Shown: positions 36,021 to 47,933, counted from the first letter of the stretch. The stretch: 64,000 nt of DNA from Telopea speciosissima (GCF_018873765.1 NC_057919.1:62510484-62574483); one strand, 5' to 3'. The notes: generated from the sequence alone by a model not told the origin. Program-made: numbers and translations.

Positions 36021-38109
36021 CTGCTAAAAGAGAAAAAAAAAAAAAATTAAAACCAATAAATGTAAGCAAATCATCTGTCATACATATGAATCTACTACTT
36101 TAAATACCATTCAAAACAGATAAAATCATTTGCAACTCATGACCGGGTAGTAGATGAAATTACTTAAACTAAATAATGAATTAAGTTAAGCATAGCTTAA
36201 GCAAGCTTACATTAACAAAATGAATAAGCTTTAAAAAATGAAAATCCTGGGCTCACAAAACCCTGTTTAGAGACTGACATACTGACCTGCTTGGCCTACC
36301 AAAATATTGCAATATGCATGTAGGTGCAAAACAGACCACTTGGAACTCTAAAAATGGAGAAACAAAATGTTTGACTGACGTGCCAATAAGAGGAATGACA
36401 AAAATAACACATGAAAGTACATTTTTGGTACTAAATAACTAATGTGTCAAAAGCTAAGTGATGATTCCATTGATATGAATCTTTAGAATGCTCTCTACAT
36501 TATCATAAGGTAGCAATCAAGCTTGAGGTTTACAAACATAAATTTAAGGATGTGGTTCTCAGCAGTAGATAATGCGTTAGCATTTCTGCTCATAGTTCAC
36601 ATTGAATGTAGTGAAATTAAGGCAAACACAGTTTGCAACAGAATCACCTCTGTGATATGCACAAAAAAAGTCATTTATTTTCCTTGAAATTTCCTTCCCA
36701 CAACTAACTGTTAAAGTGATAAGTCACCAAGTAAAATTTAATCTATACAAATTAGATTTCAAGTAGATTCCAAACAAACCCTAAAAGTACTAAAATGACA
36801 TTCCAAGCAAACCACTTCAGGATGATAGATAGTTCAGCTCCCCAACATTGATTCTAGAGACAAACAAATAAACATTCTTTCTGGACATAATAAATCCAAA
36901 TAGATGGATGGCCTTTCCCAAATGCCACTAGAAATGTGTGAATGTAGAGTTCAGATATTTTACTACAGCAGAAAACAGTGACTAGATAGTCCGGAAGGAA
37001 CAACAAACAGTAACTATGTATCAGTTTTCAAACAGGAAAACACCAAAACCTAAAACAAGTGCACAAAGATCCTCTAACATGAGAACTCAGGTTTAATGGC
37101 TTTTCTTCTTTCTATGGTTCAAAAATTAAAACCATAAATATTCCATTACCGAAGAGAGCCACGAGAATTTAAGCAGGTAGTTTCTCATAATCAAGAACAC
37201 ACACAAGCGACCTCATTGAGCCAATCAGGCAAACCCAATTAGCCATAAATATGCCAGTATGGGAAACAAAAAGATTTTCTTGCATACCACCAAAGAAGAG
37301 CCCAATCCAGGAGAAAATGCTCTTGAAGAACAAATTAAAACAAACATTTATTTGATCAGAAATCCCAATATTTGGGTATGCAAATCAGAGGGAAGACTCC
37401 ACTTTAACACCACAAACAATGTGGGCAAACATTCAAAGGGTTAAAAGTTAAAAAACTCACTAAACTCAGAAACCAGATTCCTACGAAACTAACCAGCACC
37501 AGCAAAAAACACATAAAAGCAGAGCCTCAAAATCAGAAACCGGGTACATAATGACAACGAATCCCAGATCCATTTCCGAACTCGAAGCAACATCTGACGC
37601 TAGCCCGCATACAACCATCTCAAAAGAACATCAAGAAACAGAAGAAAAAAGACCAAATTGGAAAGAAACCCAGAAACCCAATTGTGTTAAACTCTAGAAA
37701 CTGAACTCCATATTATCAACCACTCAAACAACGCTCAAACTAAGCAAACTGTACAAGCATCACGAACCCAGCATTCATAATGAGAATTCCCATATGATCC
37801 CATCGAATTCAACTTATTCCAAAACTAAAAAAACCATAAGAACAGCAAGAGAAGTACATTAAATCGTCTCACAAGAAGAACAAAACATACAGAGAGGAAT
37901 GATAGAGAAGATTTCCTAACCTCCATGGAAGAGCTTAAACGTCAAAACCCACGTTAAAACGAAAGCCTGCGCAAATGGGTCTTCATGGTTATATATCGAT
38001 TGACCTCGATTGTCAACTTCTTCACGAAAAATGACGAATACAATAACATAAAACAAAGCACAGCAGACACATACACACCACAAGAATAAACCAGACAGAT
38101 AGAAAGAAA

Positions 38110-38151
<42 letters not shown>

Positions 38152-38330
38152 CAAGGACATAGTAAAGGATGTTTACCTGCTTTAAAAGAGCTGAGCTTTC
38201 ATGGCTAACGAAGGCAAAGAAGAAGATAAAAAGAGAGGGAAGGCCAAGGGAAGGACAACTAAACCAAAGTCGTGTTCTCCCTCTGGCCTAGACTACAGAG
38301 AGAGAGAAGGGCTAGAGAGAGAAAATAATA
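36021..38330 (-). promoter_or_regulatory. Leader exon and 5'-UTR intron of the SANT gene
   Basis: Directly before the ATG the minus strand reads a long T tract then ctcttttagcag, a strong splice acceptor, so the start codon sits at the beginning of an exon. A matching donor AAAGCAG/GTAAAC occurs at 38177/38176, predicting a leader exon from about 38330 to 38177 and a 2.15-kb UTR intron. The leader holds a seven-codon upstream ORF, ATG at 38202 to TAA at 38182 (MKAQLF). Upstream is CT-rich DNA without a clear TATA box. A second possible donor follows ATGGAG near 37920. The intron itself shows nothing else recognisable. Confidence 0.55.
38113..38151. repeat. AT/AG compound microsatellite
   Basis: An AT run (38113-38131) passes directly into an AG run (38131-38151). 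It lies in the predicted 5'-UTR intron of the SANT gene, about 25 bases beyond the leader donor. On the gene's strand it reads CT then AT. Confidence 0.9.
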
Positions 38331-38399
38331 ACATACGAGTTTTTAGCAAGGGAGGGGGGATTTAAAACACAGAGACAGAGCAGTGTAGAAGAAAAAAAA

Positions 38400-40740
38400 A
38401 TAAAAAAATTTACGCTGGTTTGGAAGAATTTCTAGTTTCGTAAGCAGGTTCCATGCCATTTTCTGACCATATTACCCTTATTATCTGAGATTTTGAAATT
38501 TCATTAATCGAAGGAAAATTTTTTTTATCAAAATAATTACGATATAAACGAAAAAGGGGAAAAAACATGGAATTTAATCCTGACCGTTCAGATTCAGAAT
38601 AGGGTGGTCCATTCGATTGTCAGAACTCAGAATCTGTTAAAAGTTTGGGCTTTAATCTACGGCTACAACCATCTGATTCTGATGTCCTAATCCATCGTTT
38701 TCCATGATGGAGCCCACCGGATGATGAGATAAAGTTTAAAACCCCAGAATCGGGATCGGATCGGATCGGTCCGACCGATTTCAATTCAGATTGGATCAGG
38801 ATCAGTCAAAATCGGCCCAAATATGCCCTAATCCTAATTTTTTAAAGGGATCGGTCAAACCGGATCAACATAAACTAAGATCGGCCTCAACCAATTTCAA
38901 TCCAAATATTCCGATTTTTAAAACTTTATCATCGCATGATCTTGAATTTTGACAATATCATGTTGTGTATCCTTTGCACCAGTGTAGGGCCAATGAGAAC
39001 GCACATATGAGCATCCAACAGGGATAGAATTTTTCATTTCACTAGAGATAGGTCAATCATTTCATTATAGGCACCATGCAGCCTGAAAGTATTTTTTTTT
39101 TCCTGGAACTGGAGGTATCCGACCTCTGGCCGACTAATTCCCCCCAGGGCTCATGCACGACCTTGCAACACACACGAACCGAGAGATACTGGGCCCCCAT
39201 GTTCACCAGGGAGTTTCCTCTCAACCGAGTGGCCCTAAGAGAGGAGGCAGAGTCGAACTCAGGAGTCCTCAGGACATTCAGCCTTCTTTTAACTTTTGAA
39301 AAAAAATTTACCCAAAGAAGAAAAAAAACTTTTGAAAAAATTAAAAATAATAATAATGGGAAAGACCCATGCAGAAATATGAAAATAATGCAGGGCATTT
39401 CAGTCATATAAAAAGCATTGAGTGAAGGTATCTTTTCGAGTTTTGATTAGGGTAGTTAAAATTATAATATGGCTGATAATCCCGATATATACATGTGCTT
39501 TCCGTGAATATAATTTGGCAGGGAAGGCAGTTATCCGATGCTCCCATGAGAAATACGGCGGGCCAGGGTTGGTTTTATAGGACAAAATCACCGTTCAAAT
39601 AGGATCATACGGCTATTATTGTATCTTGAATTGTAGCGTTGACTAGACTCTGTACTGTCTTTACTATGTGCCAATAATCCAACGGTGAAGGATTCTGTGT
39701 ACGGCCTTTGTTTACTTGCGAAGCACTATAAAATCTACTCCTCTAGACCCTTAAGCCTTCAACCGACGGATAATGATAGTTACGGATGTCGTAGCCGCAG
39801 ATTGGGCTTGCCAGTTGCCACGGTGACCCAAAGGGCAAAAACGTAGTTTTGCCACGTGTAGGGTTTGGATAATCAATGTGGGTCCCACATACTGGTATCT
39901 GAAAACATGAGGAACGGTGTAAAGAGACAGTTGTGAGCCGTCGGTTTGCCAGTCAAGACTCTGGAATTGGCGTTACCTACGGAAGTACGCTACAGCTCAC
40001 AGCAGCATAGGAAACTTGTGCAGACCGACAAGTGGACTTGTCAACGATATCTGCCATGCAAATTGCAACATTGCAATATCGCAATACCATTTTACGGGTT
40101 ATACGTTTATAGACCAAAGTCTAGTGCTAACGCAAAGCCTTGATTTTAACTTGTGATATCAATTTCAAACAAATCAGACCAGTAATGTCAAGGAATCAAA
40201 TTCAACAATGAAACGGTTGAAACCCATAAAAGAAATCCTATTCGATTATTCGAAGTAGACTCTATCAAGTGTTCAACAGAATTTGAAATTGAAGACAAAA
40301 TTATGAAAGAAAAAATTTTTAATTGAATAATCTTGTGGACAGAATTGAAATAATCATCACCAACTATCAAAATTAAACGGTCCTAATAAGATTAGGTTAT
40401 TGTAATTAATCCATAAATTCTGAAATTGAAAAACATAAACTGGTAGAAGACAAGATGAAACACAGCCACACAAGGGAGGGGAAGTTTACAAGGTAAAGGG
40501 TCGGGCTGTAACCGAGCGGGCTAGGTCGGGCCTAAAATCGATCAGTCTAGTCGGGTATCTGACGGACTAGGACCCCACATCGGGACTGCTCGATTACTAA
40601 ACATGCCGGGCTTGAGCCTGACACGTTTAGTAAACAGACTGGGCTGGCCGGGCTTGGTTGGATATGTCGGGCCGGGACTGGAATTGACACCCCTTGTTCC
40701 AACTGCAAAGGATTTCAAGCCTCAATAGCCTGCTCTCCTT
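38400..40740. other. Intergenic DNA with repeat remnants
   Basis: Near 38745-38930 the DNA is dense in gatcggatcgg words, and 40500-40695 has cgggc-rich DNA ending in gaattgacacccctt, which looks like the right end of a hAT-like element. A TATAAAA at about 39727 has no gene behind it that I can support. Open frames on both strands at 39057-39411 shadow each other and match nothing. Confidence 0.45.
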
Positions 40741-41884
40741 GACTTGAATGTCCTCTCACTGTGGTTTTGAGCTTATTGATGTTGAAAGTAGGTCTTGGAA
40801 AACAGAGTTGTTGGATCAATGGTTCTCTCCATCTGACAGTGAAGGCATCAAGAAGATTAAACTTGGTATTATTCCTCGAGATTACTATCAAGTTTGGGGT
40901 GGTACTAGGAATGGGATCTTTACAGTTAAATCGGCATATCATATATTATCCAACCAACTTGAGATATCAAAGTTAGTAGGGCTTCCACATATCGCCATTC
41001 TATGAGAGCTAACATACCTGCACAGGTATGGAAACTTTATTTGGAAATGCAAAACTTTGCCTAAAATCCAATCCTTTTTACGGAAGATGTGTACAAACGG
41101 GCTCGCTTATAGAAGGTCTTCGTATTCGTCAAGTTCCTACTAATCCCTCTTGCCCTAGATGTGGAGCAAAAATGGAGTTCATTGATCATATTATTTTGCA
41201 TTGTCAGTGTGTGAAGACCATCTGGTTTGGTTCTTCTTTATCTCATAGAATCCGAGATAATGAAGATCTCCTCATCCATTCCTGGATCTAGTATTGGTGT
41301 AACCTCAGCAAACTTGATAAGATCAGAGTTGAGAAGAGTTTTGTTCTTTGTTCATTCATATGTTGGTCGCTTTGGCTCTCAAGGAATGACTTGATTTTTA
41401 ACAAAGTCAACAAATCTCCAATGGAGGTTATCGATATGGCTGAAGCTTATAATAGAGAATTTTGCAGCGCTCATAATCACAATGGTGGGCATCATCCTAG
41501 ACCAAACTCTTGGGCTGATATTCCATCTCACACCTGCAGGTCTAATCCCCCTCAAGGTATGGTGAAGATCAATTGTAATGCCTCACTTAATAAAGGAAAC
41601 TCCTTTGGTGGTTTGGGCTACATCACCAGGGACCAATCTGGCTCCATTATTCAAGCTGTCTCAAAGCCTATTCATATGATTATTAATTTTCAAGAAATAG
41701 TTTCTTGCTTAATTACTCCCTCCCTAATTAACTGCTACCATCCAATTGATTTGCTAATTAATTTTTGGGAAGTTTTCATCCCATGCATCGATGGATGACC
41801 AATCAGAAGAATCAGGTCCAGGTAGGCTAAGATGGAGGAAATCTGTGCGAATTTGCAGAGATAAGGATTCGGTTGAGGGTAGGA

Positions 41885-42373
41885 TTTTTTGACAACATAG
41901 AAATAGAAGCCCCTCTTGGTGGAATTAGAATCGTTGTCAACCCAGAACATGACGATCATGGCATCCTACTGAAGATTTCTTCTCCTCACGAAATCCGGAA
42001 TCAACCACAGCCCAAGCTTGTAAGAATTGCTGTTCTCCCACATTTTGAAACTCAACCAATGTTGTGTATTCGTGTCCAAGTCCTTCACATGCACCATCAG
42101 TCCTCTTCCTCCATCTCCCCCTTCCACTTCATAGAATTCCCAGGGATGAAGCAAGGGCAACACATGCTTCCTCACCTCTGCCCCTGGCAATATCAACCTG
42201 CTTAGATTATTAAGATCACTTTTCATCAGCTTCTTCTTCACAAGTCCAACTGATGTATCCCCAGTCCAAAACTTCAGCTTCACTAATGGATCATTCTTTT
42301 CTCCTAGCTTTCTTTTCACTACTTTCTCTCTCTCATAAACTTCTATTTCTGCTTGCTTTCTCTTCACTACCAT
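41885..42373 (-). pseudogene. B3-domain (REM/At1g05920-like) protein, broken by one in-frame stop
   Basis: From the ATG at 42373 a Lys/Glu-rich start leads into a B3 DNA-binding fold: KKLMKSDLNNLSRLILP, then VRKHVLPLL, then a strand HWLSFKMWENSNSYKL, then IPDFVRRRNLQ. A TAG at 41968-41966 interrupts the domain, and the same frame continues with the remaining strands, DAMIVMFW and FYFYVVKK, to about 41885. The order fits plant B3 proteins of the small REM-like group, which bind DNA in the nucleus. The part beyond 41885 is not family-like. Either a pseudogene or a gene cut short; it lies inside the LINE insertion on the opposite strand. Confidence 0.7.
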
Positions 42374-42678
42374 TGCTCTCTCAAAAACACAATTATACTG
42401 ACCATAAGCTACAATACTGAAATTAAACTACTAATAGAGAATGACCGCATATTTGAAATGGGAGGGAATGAGTTAGTAAGTTGTTTAATAACTCTCTTAG
42501 AAATCACAAAGGTGTTGCACTCACTCTCAGAAATACTCAGAGATTTAGAAAGCTATGCTCAACAATTCAAAAAGACGAAGTAAGGAAAAGAATACTCAAT
42601 CTAATAAAACACAAAGGAAGAGAAAAGGGAGAGTAGTCTTCAATATAAAGTATAAACTCTAGGCTACCACAAATGAGA

Positions 42679-42686
42679 TATTTATA
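42679..42686 (-). promoter_or_regulatory. TATA-like box upstream of the B3 remnant
   Basis: TATAAATA on the minus strand, about 310 bases before the ATG at 42373, with CT-rich DNA in between resembling a leader. It suggests that the inserted segment took promoter DNA along with the coding part. Confidence 0.35.
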
Positions 42687-43595
42687 GTATGTGTACCTCA
42701 TGTATGTATATGACTATATAGTTATAAATAAGGTGGGCCCACAACCTCATCACACCGGCTCAGTCTGGCCCAATGTGCATGTGTGTTTGTGTGAAAAAGC
42801 ACTTGGTTGGCATCTAAGACCCAACCCTAGACATCCCCAAAGTGAGATATTTCTCATTTAGAACCATTATTTTTTATAGTTCCCATAAGGATATATAAAC
42901 TTAGAGAAATTGTTGGGCATGTCGCTGGACTGCCCTACCATGGGCTTGTCTCTCTCCACCTCCAGTGAAATGACACCCTTGCCCAACTCATCTCGCACCT
43001 CTCACTGGTGCATGTCGCTAGCTTGCAAAAAGCGCACAATATGTGGGCCCTACCCTCACCATAAATTTAGTAGAGTTTCTCCCACCTTTCATGTAGAACT
43101 AAATAATTAAAAGACTATGCTATACCATTCCCTATTTTGTGCTGTGCAGGCCTCTCTGACTCGTCCATGGGCCTAACTGGCTGAGGGTATTACTTTTTGT
43201 TAGATGGCGACAATGTTTTAGTGTCTGCAAGAATTTCGCATTCACCCAAGCCATGGGAGGCTGAGCTAACAGGAATCTTACAAGGGTGGAAACACGCGCT
43301 CAAACAAGGAATCAATCCAAAGGAGTTATGGATATCTAACCATAGTCTTAGTACCTAATTCCCACATACCTGTACCTTGGAATATGCTCTCCCTTTTTAT
43401 AGAAATAGCAGAACTCACCTCTAACTTCACTACTATCCCAATCTCTCTTAAACATAATCAATGGACAACTTCTCTTCGATCCCATACTTTGGCTACACTC
43501 AGACCTAAGACTCCAGCGAAGTGTTTTGTGTATGATGTACATACTTTTCTACTTACTTAATAGAATCATCTTTTCTCATAAAAAATAAAAATAAA

Positions 43596-45000
43596 AGAAC
43601 TAAAAGATTTTTTACTTTTGACAAAGCAAACTTGGTTGGTCAAGAGTTCATTCCTTAAGGACAATAAACCAAAACAAAAAGAGGAATGGTTTAAAAATAC
43701 ATATTGAAACTTACTTTTGAAATAGAATAAGCAATCCAACTAGTAATTTCCTATTACCTCTTTCTAACTTCCCTCAACCGTATATTTCTTATCTATAGGC
43801 ATTCTTTAATTTTCCCCCCTCTTATCGGATTAGTCTTTAGAGAGTTTATCTTTTCATACTTCTTTTCCTTATGTAATTCATTTAATAGTTTACCAAAGAA
43901 AAAATGTAATTCATTTAGTAGAGAGTCTTTCTCTCTAGGTGGCATAATTTAATTTTAGTATTCAAAATTTTTTTTCCCTTTTCAATGCATTAATTTTCTA
44001 TTTTTCTTTTCATTTCATTTTGCAATGTAATTTTTTTTTATACTCATCTCATTTCATTTTGCAAAGTTTAATGGGTTGAAATTGAGAAAGTTTCTTAGGT
44101 AGCAGACAGTGGAGCTTTCCAAATAAGTATATGTGGTGAAACCGTTAATCGACCGAAATCAATGATACCGACAAATAGATCGACCGGACCAAACCATTTG
44201 GATCGAATTGAAAATTCCAAAAAATCCAATAAAATTCAATACGGCTTTACAATTTTTTGATGGGCAAGAGATCGTTGTCTGGTCATGTAGCATCTGCACT
44301 GGCGCAAGGGCCAATGAGAGCACATGCAAGGGCATCAATATTGATGTGGTTTTTTATTTCATAGGGAATTAAGGGTGTCAGTCAGTAATGGGGACAATAT
44401 GTATTTTCAATACTGATATTGTACCGACTTGGTATGGTTTCGATACAGTATGTATTTGGCATAAAAATAGTATGTATTCGGTATTAAAAACGGTTTTTTC
44501 GGTATCGAAAACAGAGAAAATGGCCAGCCACAACTTTACCCAAGTCTTACCTTCATCAATCGATTATCTCTTTGTTTATGTGGGGATTTGTTCCTGATCC
44601 TCACAAATTGGAGAATGCTCTACTCTATTGTATGAGGAATATCGTGAGTTTCAACCTTGAAAAGCAGTTGTTATGCCACCGCCACCTATAGCTACCGGTG
44701 CCGAGAACGATGGTGGCCAACATGTGCTTCTTCAGTTTCACTATTTTTACGTGGATCATCATCCCATCAATCAGTTATGACATCATAACTCGCTTGGAGT
44801 AGTTACACATTTGAATTCCAATCAAACCATGCATGCAACCAACAATTATTTTCTCCAAAGAAGCCCCAATTCCGCACACTTGTGGTAAAATAGTTTTCGG
44901 TGGTTATGATACCGAATAAAATTTAAAGAGTAAAATGGGAAGGTAGGATAGTACCCTTATGAAGACACAAATCCAGAAATTTTAAATTTTTTAAAGGAGA
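43596..45000. other. Intergenic DNA, no gene seen
   Basis: AT- and T-rich. At 44365 starts taagggtgtcagtcag, resembling the left end of a hAT-like element, followed by ggtat-rich repeats; no right end found. No coding signal. Confidence 0.45.
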
Positions 45001-45003
45001 AGA

Positions 45004-45112
45004 TAACGCTACTTGGTCGTGTGCAGTGTGTGGCTCTTGCGCCTAGATACATAGTTGTGTGGCCTTGTGTCTAGACGTAGGAACTATGGGTCGCACGCGA
45101 CCATGTAGTGTT
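45004..45112. repeat. Foldback element, local family member
   Basis: Left arm aacgctacttggtcgtgtgc matches the reverse complement of the right end, aacactacatggtcgcgtgc. Inside are the paired words gcgcctagatac and gtgtctagacgtag. Similar ends occur at 57181-57359 and partly at 10385-10455 and 14520-14635. Confidence 0.65.
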
Positions 45113-45401
45113 CTTTTTCCATTTTTAAAAATTTGAAACTAAATATACAGTTATAGGTTTGGTACACACTCGATACAGTATAGATGATTTGGTATGGTAT
45201 CCGTACATACCAAACAATTTCGTCTTAGAAATTGATACCGTTCTGAATCAAGAGAGATGCCATTTTCCAATATCTAAACTGTACCAAATTGGAGCGGTAC
45301 GATTTGGTATGATTTTATATGAACGGTTTTGTTCCAAATTGACACTATAGCATTCTTTTGTAGACGATTTCGCTCCATTCCAATACGGAAAATTATCTCT
45401 T

Positions 45402-45511
45402 CCAGTTCCCCTAGTGCCTGTACTGAGAGGGGTGAACCTCATCTAGGTAGAGTGTTCGGACAAGGGTAGGGTGGTTATTGCGCCCCCCTTATTACAGGCA
45501 CTGGGAACTGG
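45402..45511. repeat. Foldback element
   Basis: ccagttcccctagtgcctgta at the left, one base per arm differing plus a 2-base indel from the reverse complement of tacaggcactgggaactgg at the right. Loop of about 70 bases. MITE-like. Confidence 0.55.
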
Positions 45512-46370
45512 CCCGGGCAGAGAACTAGAGGGGACAAAGATTGAAAAAAGCAGACGGAAACTGGACCGAATCAACTGATCCGTGTGATCCTCTCTTTCAA
45601 GTCTCCGCGAGAGGCATTCTGCATACACGGAAATGCTCTTTGAGATCAAAAACTCGAAAAGGAAGAAACAACCAAACCCTTTTCACTCTGAAGAAGACGA
45701 TGATCTTATCTACATCATTGAACTGTCTTCATGAGTGGTTCATGTATCACAGATTTTTTCTCCAAAATGGAAGAAAAAAGAAGACCCGTAGTAAGGGGTA
45801 GGAGGAGGTGGGGTGAAATGGCCGAGAAGCACAAGTTGAGCTGCTCTGCATCATGGAAAACCCAACCCTTTGTCTTGCACTTAACGTTTCTACGCATTTT
45901 AAAATTATCTCTCATAGGGATTCTATTTACGAGATTCGAGCCCCTAGAGTTTCTATTGATCTCCTTCGAAGAAGCAAAGTGTATCAGCCGAAGACCCATC
46001 TTTTAATATAGTTTTTGAAATGCTTCATCTTCACTGTTTTACAGATGTGAGAACGTTATTGCTAGTACCTTAAGTAAGTTCCAGTTCGAGTTCAGTTGGA
46101 TCTGATATAAAATTTTCTGACTTTTCGTTTTTGAAGGGCTATGTATCAGTCGATGCTATGGTCACGAATTACTTGTCGAGCTCTGATCATTCTCTTCTCT
46201 GGATATCTAAATTGAAGAGGAAATTTTCACTGGAGTACTAGATTTTGGTACATTCTTGACTCTCTCGTAGACAAACAGCTTGCAATGCAGTTATTTTGAG
46301 CTTTACATATTCCTGTGAATTTCGTTTGAAAAGGCACCTAGTTCTTTCTTTTAACCCTCCATTGATCCAG

Positions 46371-46533
46371 GTATCAAGCATCAATTAACTACTCCATGTT
46401 CAATTTAGTCTTACTAACATTTAAAATTTTAGCTAATTTCTGAAAGTTCTAAATCTTAGTCAGGTTGGCCATCCATTGAAGAGGGGAAAATTTTACGACT
46501 TTTGAGTAACAAAACAGTATTTTTTTTAGTCAG
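46371..46533 (+). promoter_or_regulatory. Probable 5'-UTR intron of the methyltransferase gene
   Basis: Donor TCCAG/GTATCA at 46370/46371 and acceptor tttttttagtcag ending at 46533, two bases before the ATG. Upstream DNA back to about 45550 has no intact coding exon and may hold more leader. The promoter could not be placed. Confidence 0.45.
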
Positions 46534-46535
46534 GA

Positions 46536-47933
46536 ATGGGTAGGTTCTGCTTTCCAAGATGCAGACTTTCAAGAATAATGGGTTCATTTCAGGTTCTGTT
46601 AGGTGGGCTTGTTATATTTCTAAGTATAACCAGTCTCTCTAGATTCTACTTTGCCGGGTTCTTCCTCCATGATGAAGACATTTGCCATCATTTTTATCAT
46701 GTAAAAGATGTTTATGTTGGGTTTGATGCAAAAGCTTTATCTGACCGGGTTGATGAAGTTCTGTCTAAGATGGCTAGTTTGCAGGACAAGTTAGAGATCA
46801 CTGTACAAAATCTGGAGAGCACCTCGGATAAAATGAACATTTCCAAAGCAGAGTATGGGAAGTTTTTAGAGGAGGAGGTAATCCACCCTCTATACAGTGC
46901 TCATATATCCCTTAGACAGATTCGACTACCTGGAGTTGATGGGGTTAGGAACAGTACAATGAGGGAAGACCCCTTGATTAACTATTTCATGACTGAGGAG
47001 GTTCGGAAGTATGTAACACCAAAAAGTAACAGAATAGGGAAGCTCAATATTTATGGTACAGAGAGGATTTATAACACAATAGGGCATGCTTGTGTCTTGA
47101 TGAAGAATGAACTAGAAGAGTACATGAACTACGATGTTGGATCCTACTGCAAAGATGATTGGAACCTAGCTCAGAAGCTCATGATTAAAGGTTGTGACCC
47201 TTTGCCCAGGAGGCGGTGCTTGACAAGAGCCTCGAAACTCTATCAGAAGCCCTTCCCAATCAATGAGTCCCTCTGGAAGTTACCGGACAATGGAAATGTT
47301 CGGTGGAGCAATTATCAGTGCAGGAACTTTGGCTGCTTATCAAGCAAAAATTCCAGGCGGGGTTTTAGCAAGTGCACTGGATGTTTCGAAATGGAGAAGG
47401 AAATGGTTAAATGGGTCAGTAATGGTTCACTTCCAATAGATTTTCTGATAAGTGATGTTTTAGCAGTCAAACCTGGGGAGATAAGAATAGGTCTGGACTT
47501 TGGCATTGGCACGGGAACTTTTGCTGCGAGGATGAGAGAACAAAATGTGACAATTATAACAACTGCTCTGAACCTTGGGGCACCATTCAATGAGATGATT
47601 GCTCTAAGAGGCCTGGTTCCTTTGTATGTTGCATTGAACCAACGGCTTCCTTTCTTCGACAACACAATGGACTTGATTCATACAACTGGGTTGTTGGATG
47701 GATGGATTGATCTTCAATTGATGGATTTCATCTTATTTGATTGGGATCGCATTTTAAGGCCAGGGGGGTTGTTGTGGATAGATCGGTTCTTTTGCAGCAG
47801 AAGGGACCTGGATGACTACATGTTCATGTTTTTGCAGTTCAGGTATAGAAAACACAAGTGGGTTATTTCACCTAAATCAAAGGAAGAGGTTTATCTTTCT
47901 GCATTGCTGGAGAAACTACCTCGGGCTATATGA
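46536..47933 (+). CDS. Membrane-anchored SAM-dependent methyltransferase-like protein (At1g29790/At3g05390 type)
   Basis: One exon, 465 aa. A hydrophobic segment at about 16-41 looks like a signal anchor (type II), so the enzyme domain probably lies in the lumen of the Golgi or ER. A short helical stretch (about 66-110) follows, then a Cys-rich conserved region (205-285: YCKDDW, KGCDPLPRRRC, CRNFGCL, KCTGCF) and the methyltransferase fold: motif I GLDFGIGTG at 319-327, a post-I strand near 337-346, an LPFFDNTMDLIHT motif at 371-383 and RILRPGGLLWID at 405-416. The family is related to the DUF248 putative methyltransferases; the substrate is not known to me. The start is the first ATG after the predicted leader splice; a second Met at 15 also precedes the anchor. 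Intact. Confidence 0.9.
   Translation: MGRFCFPRCRLSRIMGSFQVLLGGLVIFLSITSLSRFYFAGFFLHDEDICHHFYHVKDVYVGFDAKALSDRVDEVLSKMASLQDKLEITVQNLESTSDKMNISKAEYGKFLEEEVIHPLYSAHISLRQIRLPGVDGVRNSTMREDPLINYFMTEEVRKYVTPKSNRIGKLNIYGTERIYNTIGHACVLMKNELEEYMNYDVGSYCKDDWNLAQKLMIKGCDPLPRRRCLTRASKLYQKPFPINESLWKLPDNGNVRWSNYQCRNFGCLSSKNSRRGFSKCTGCFEMEKEMVKWVSNGSLPIDFLISDVLAVKPGEIRIGLDFGIGTGTFAARMREQNVTIITTALNLGAPFNEMIALRGLVPLYVALNQRLPFFDNTMDLIHTTGLLDGWIDLQLMDFILFDWDRILRPGGLLWIDRFFCSRRDLDDYMFMFLQFRYRKHKWVISPKSKEEVYLSALLEKLPRAI

Larger units (their letters stand above)
41673..43130. mobile_element. 1,458-bp insertion in the LINE, carrying a B3 gene remnant
   Basis: The hexamer cctatt occurs at 41667-41672 and again at 43131-43136. 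Removing one copy and the DNA between restores the LINE RNase H reading frame exactly, so this segment is an insertion with a probable 6-bp target duplication. It carries a B3-domain pseudogene with its own TATA-like box on the minus strand. I see no terminal inverted repeats, LTRs or poly(A/T) end, so the mechanism is open: an unrecognised transposon that captured a gene, or filler DNA from break repair. Confidence 0.6.
40745..43595 (+). mobile_element. 5'-truncated LINE (L1-type) remnant, split by an insertion
   Basis: Only the 3' end of the reverse transcriptase ORF remains: a zf-RVT-type region with GIFTVKSAYH (about 40915) and a CPRCG...HIILHC zinc motif (about 41150-41210), one frameshift near 41035, then a plant RNase H-like domain starting PPQGMVKINCNASL (about 41550). 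This domain is interrupted after SKPI at 41672 and resumes in the same frame at 43137, reaching WEAELTGILQGWKHAL near 43260 and ending before 43560. An A-rich tail (aaaaaataaaaataaaag) follows at about 43578-43595. Two of the expected acidic RNase H residues read Asn (CNAS, ISNHS). Non-functional. Confidence 0.75.

Noticed and set aside
35819-36103. Open frame on the plus strand over the SANT gene's first coding exon
   Set aside because: Shadow of the real exon on the other strand.
37954-38160. Open frame with Ser-Leu and Ile-Tyr repeats
   Set aside because: Translated AG/AT microsatellite in a UTR intron.
39057-39411. Open frames over 110 codons on both strands
   Set aside because: They mirror each other, no family match, repeat-like composition.
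39880-39900. gtcccacata, resembling the plant snRNA upstream element
   Set aside because: No TATA box at the required spacing and no snRNA-like sequence after it; same for ccccacatcg near 40573.
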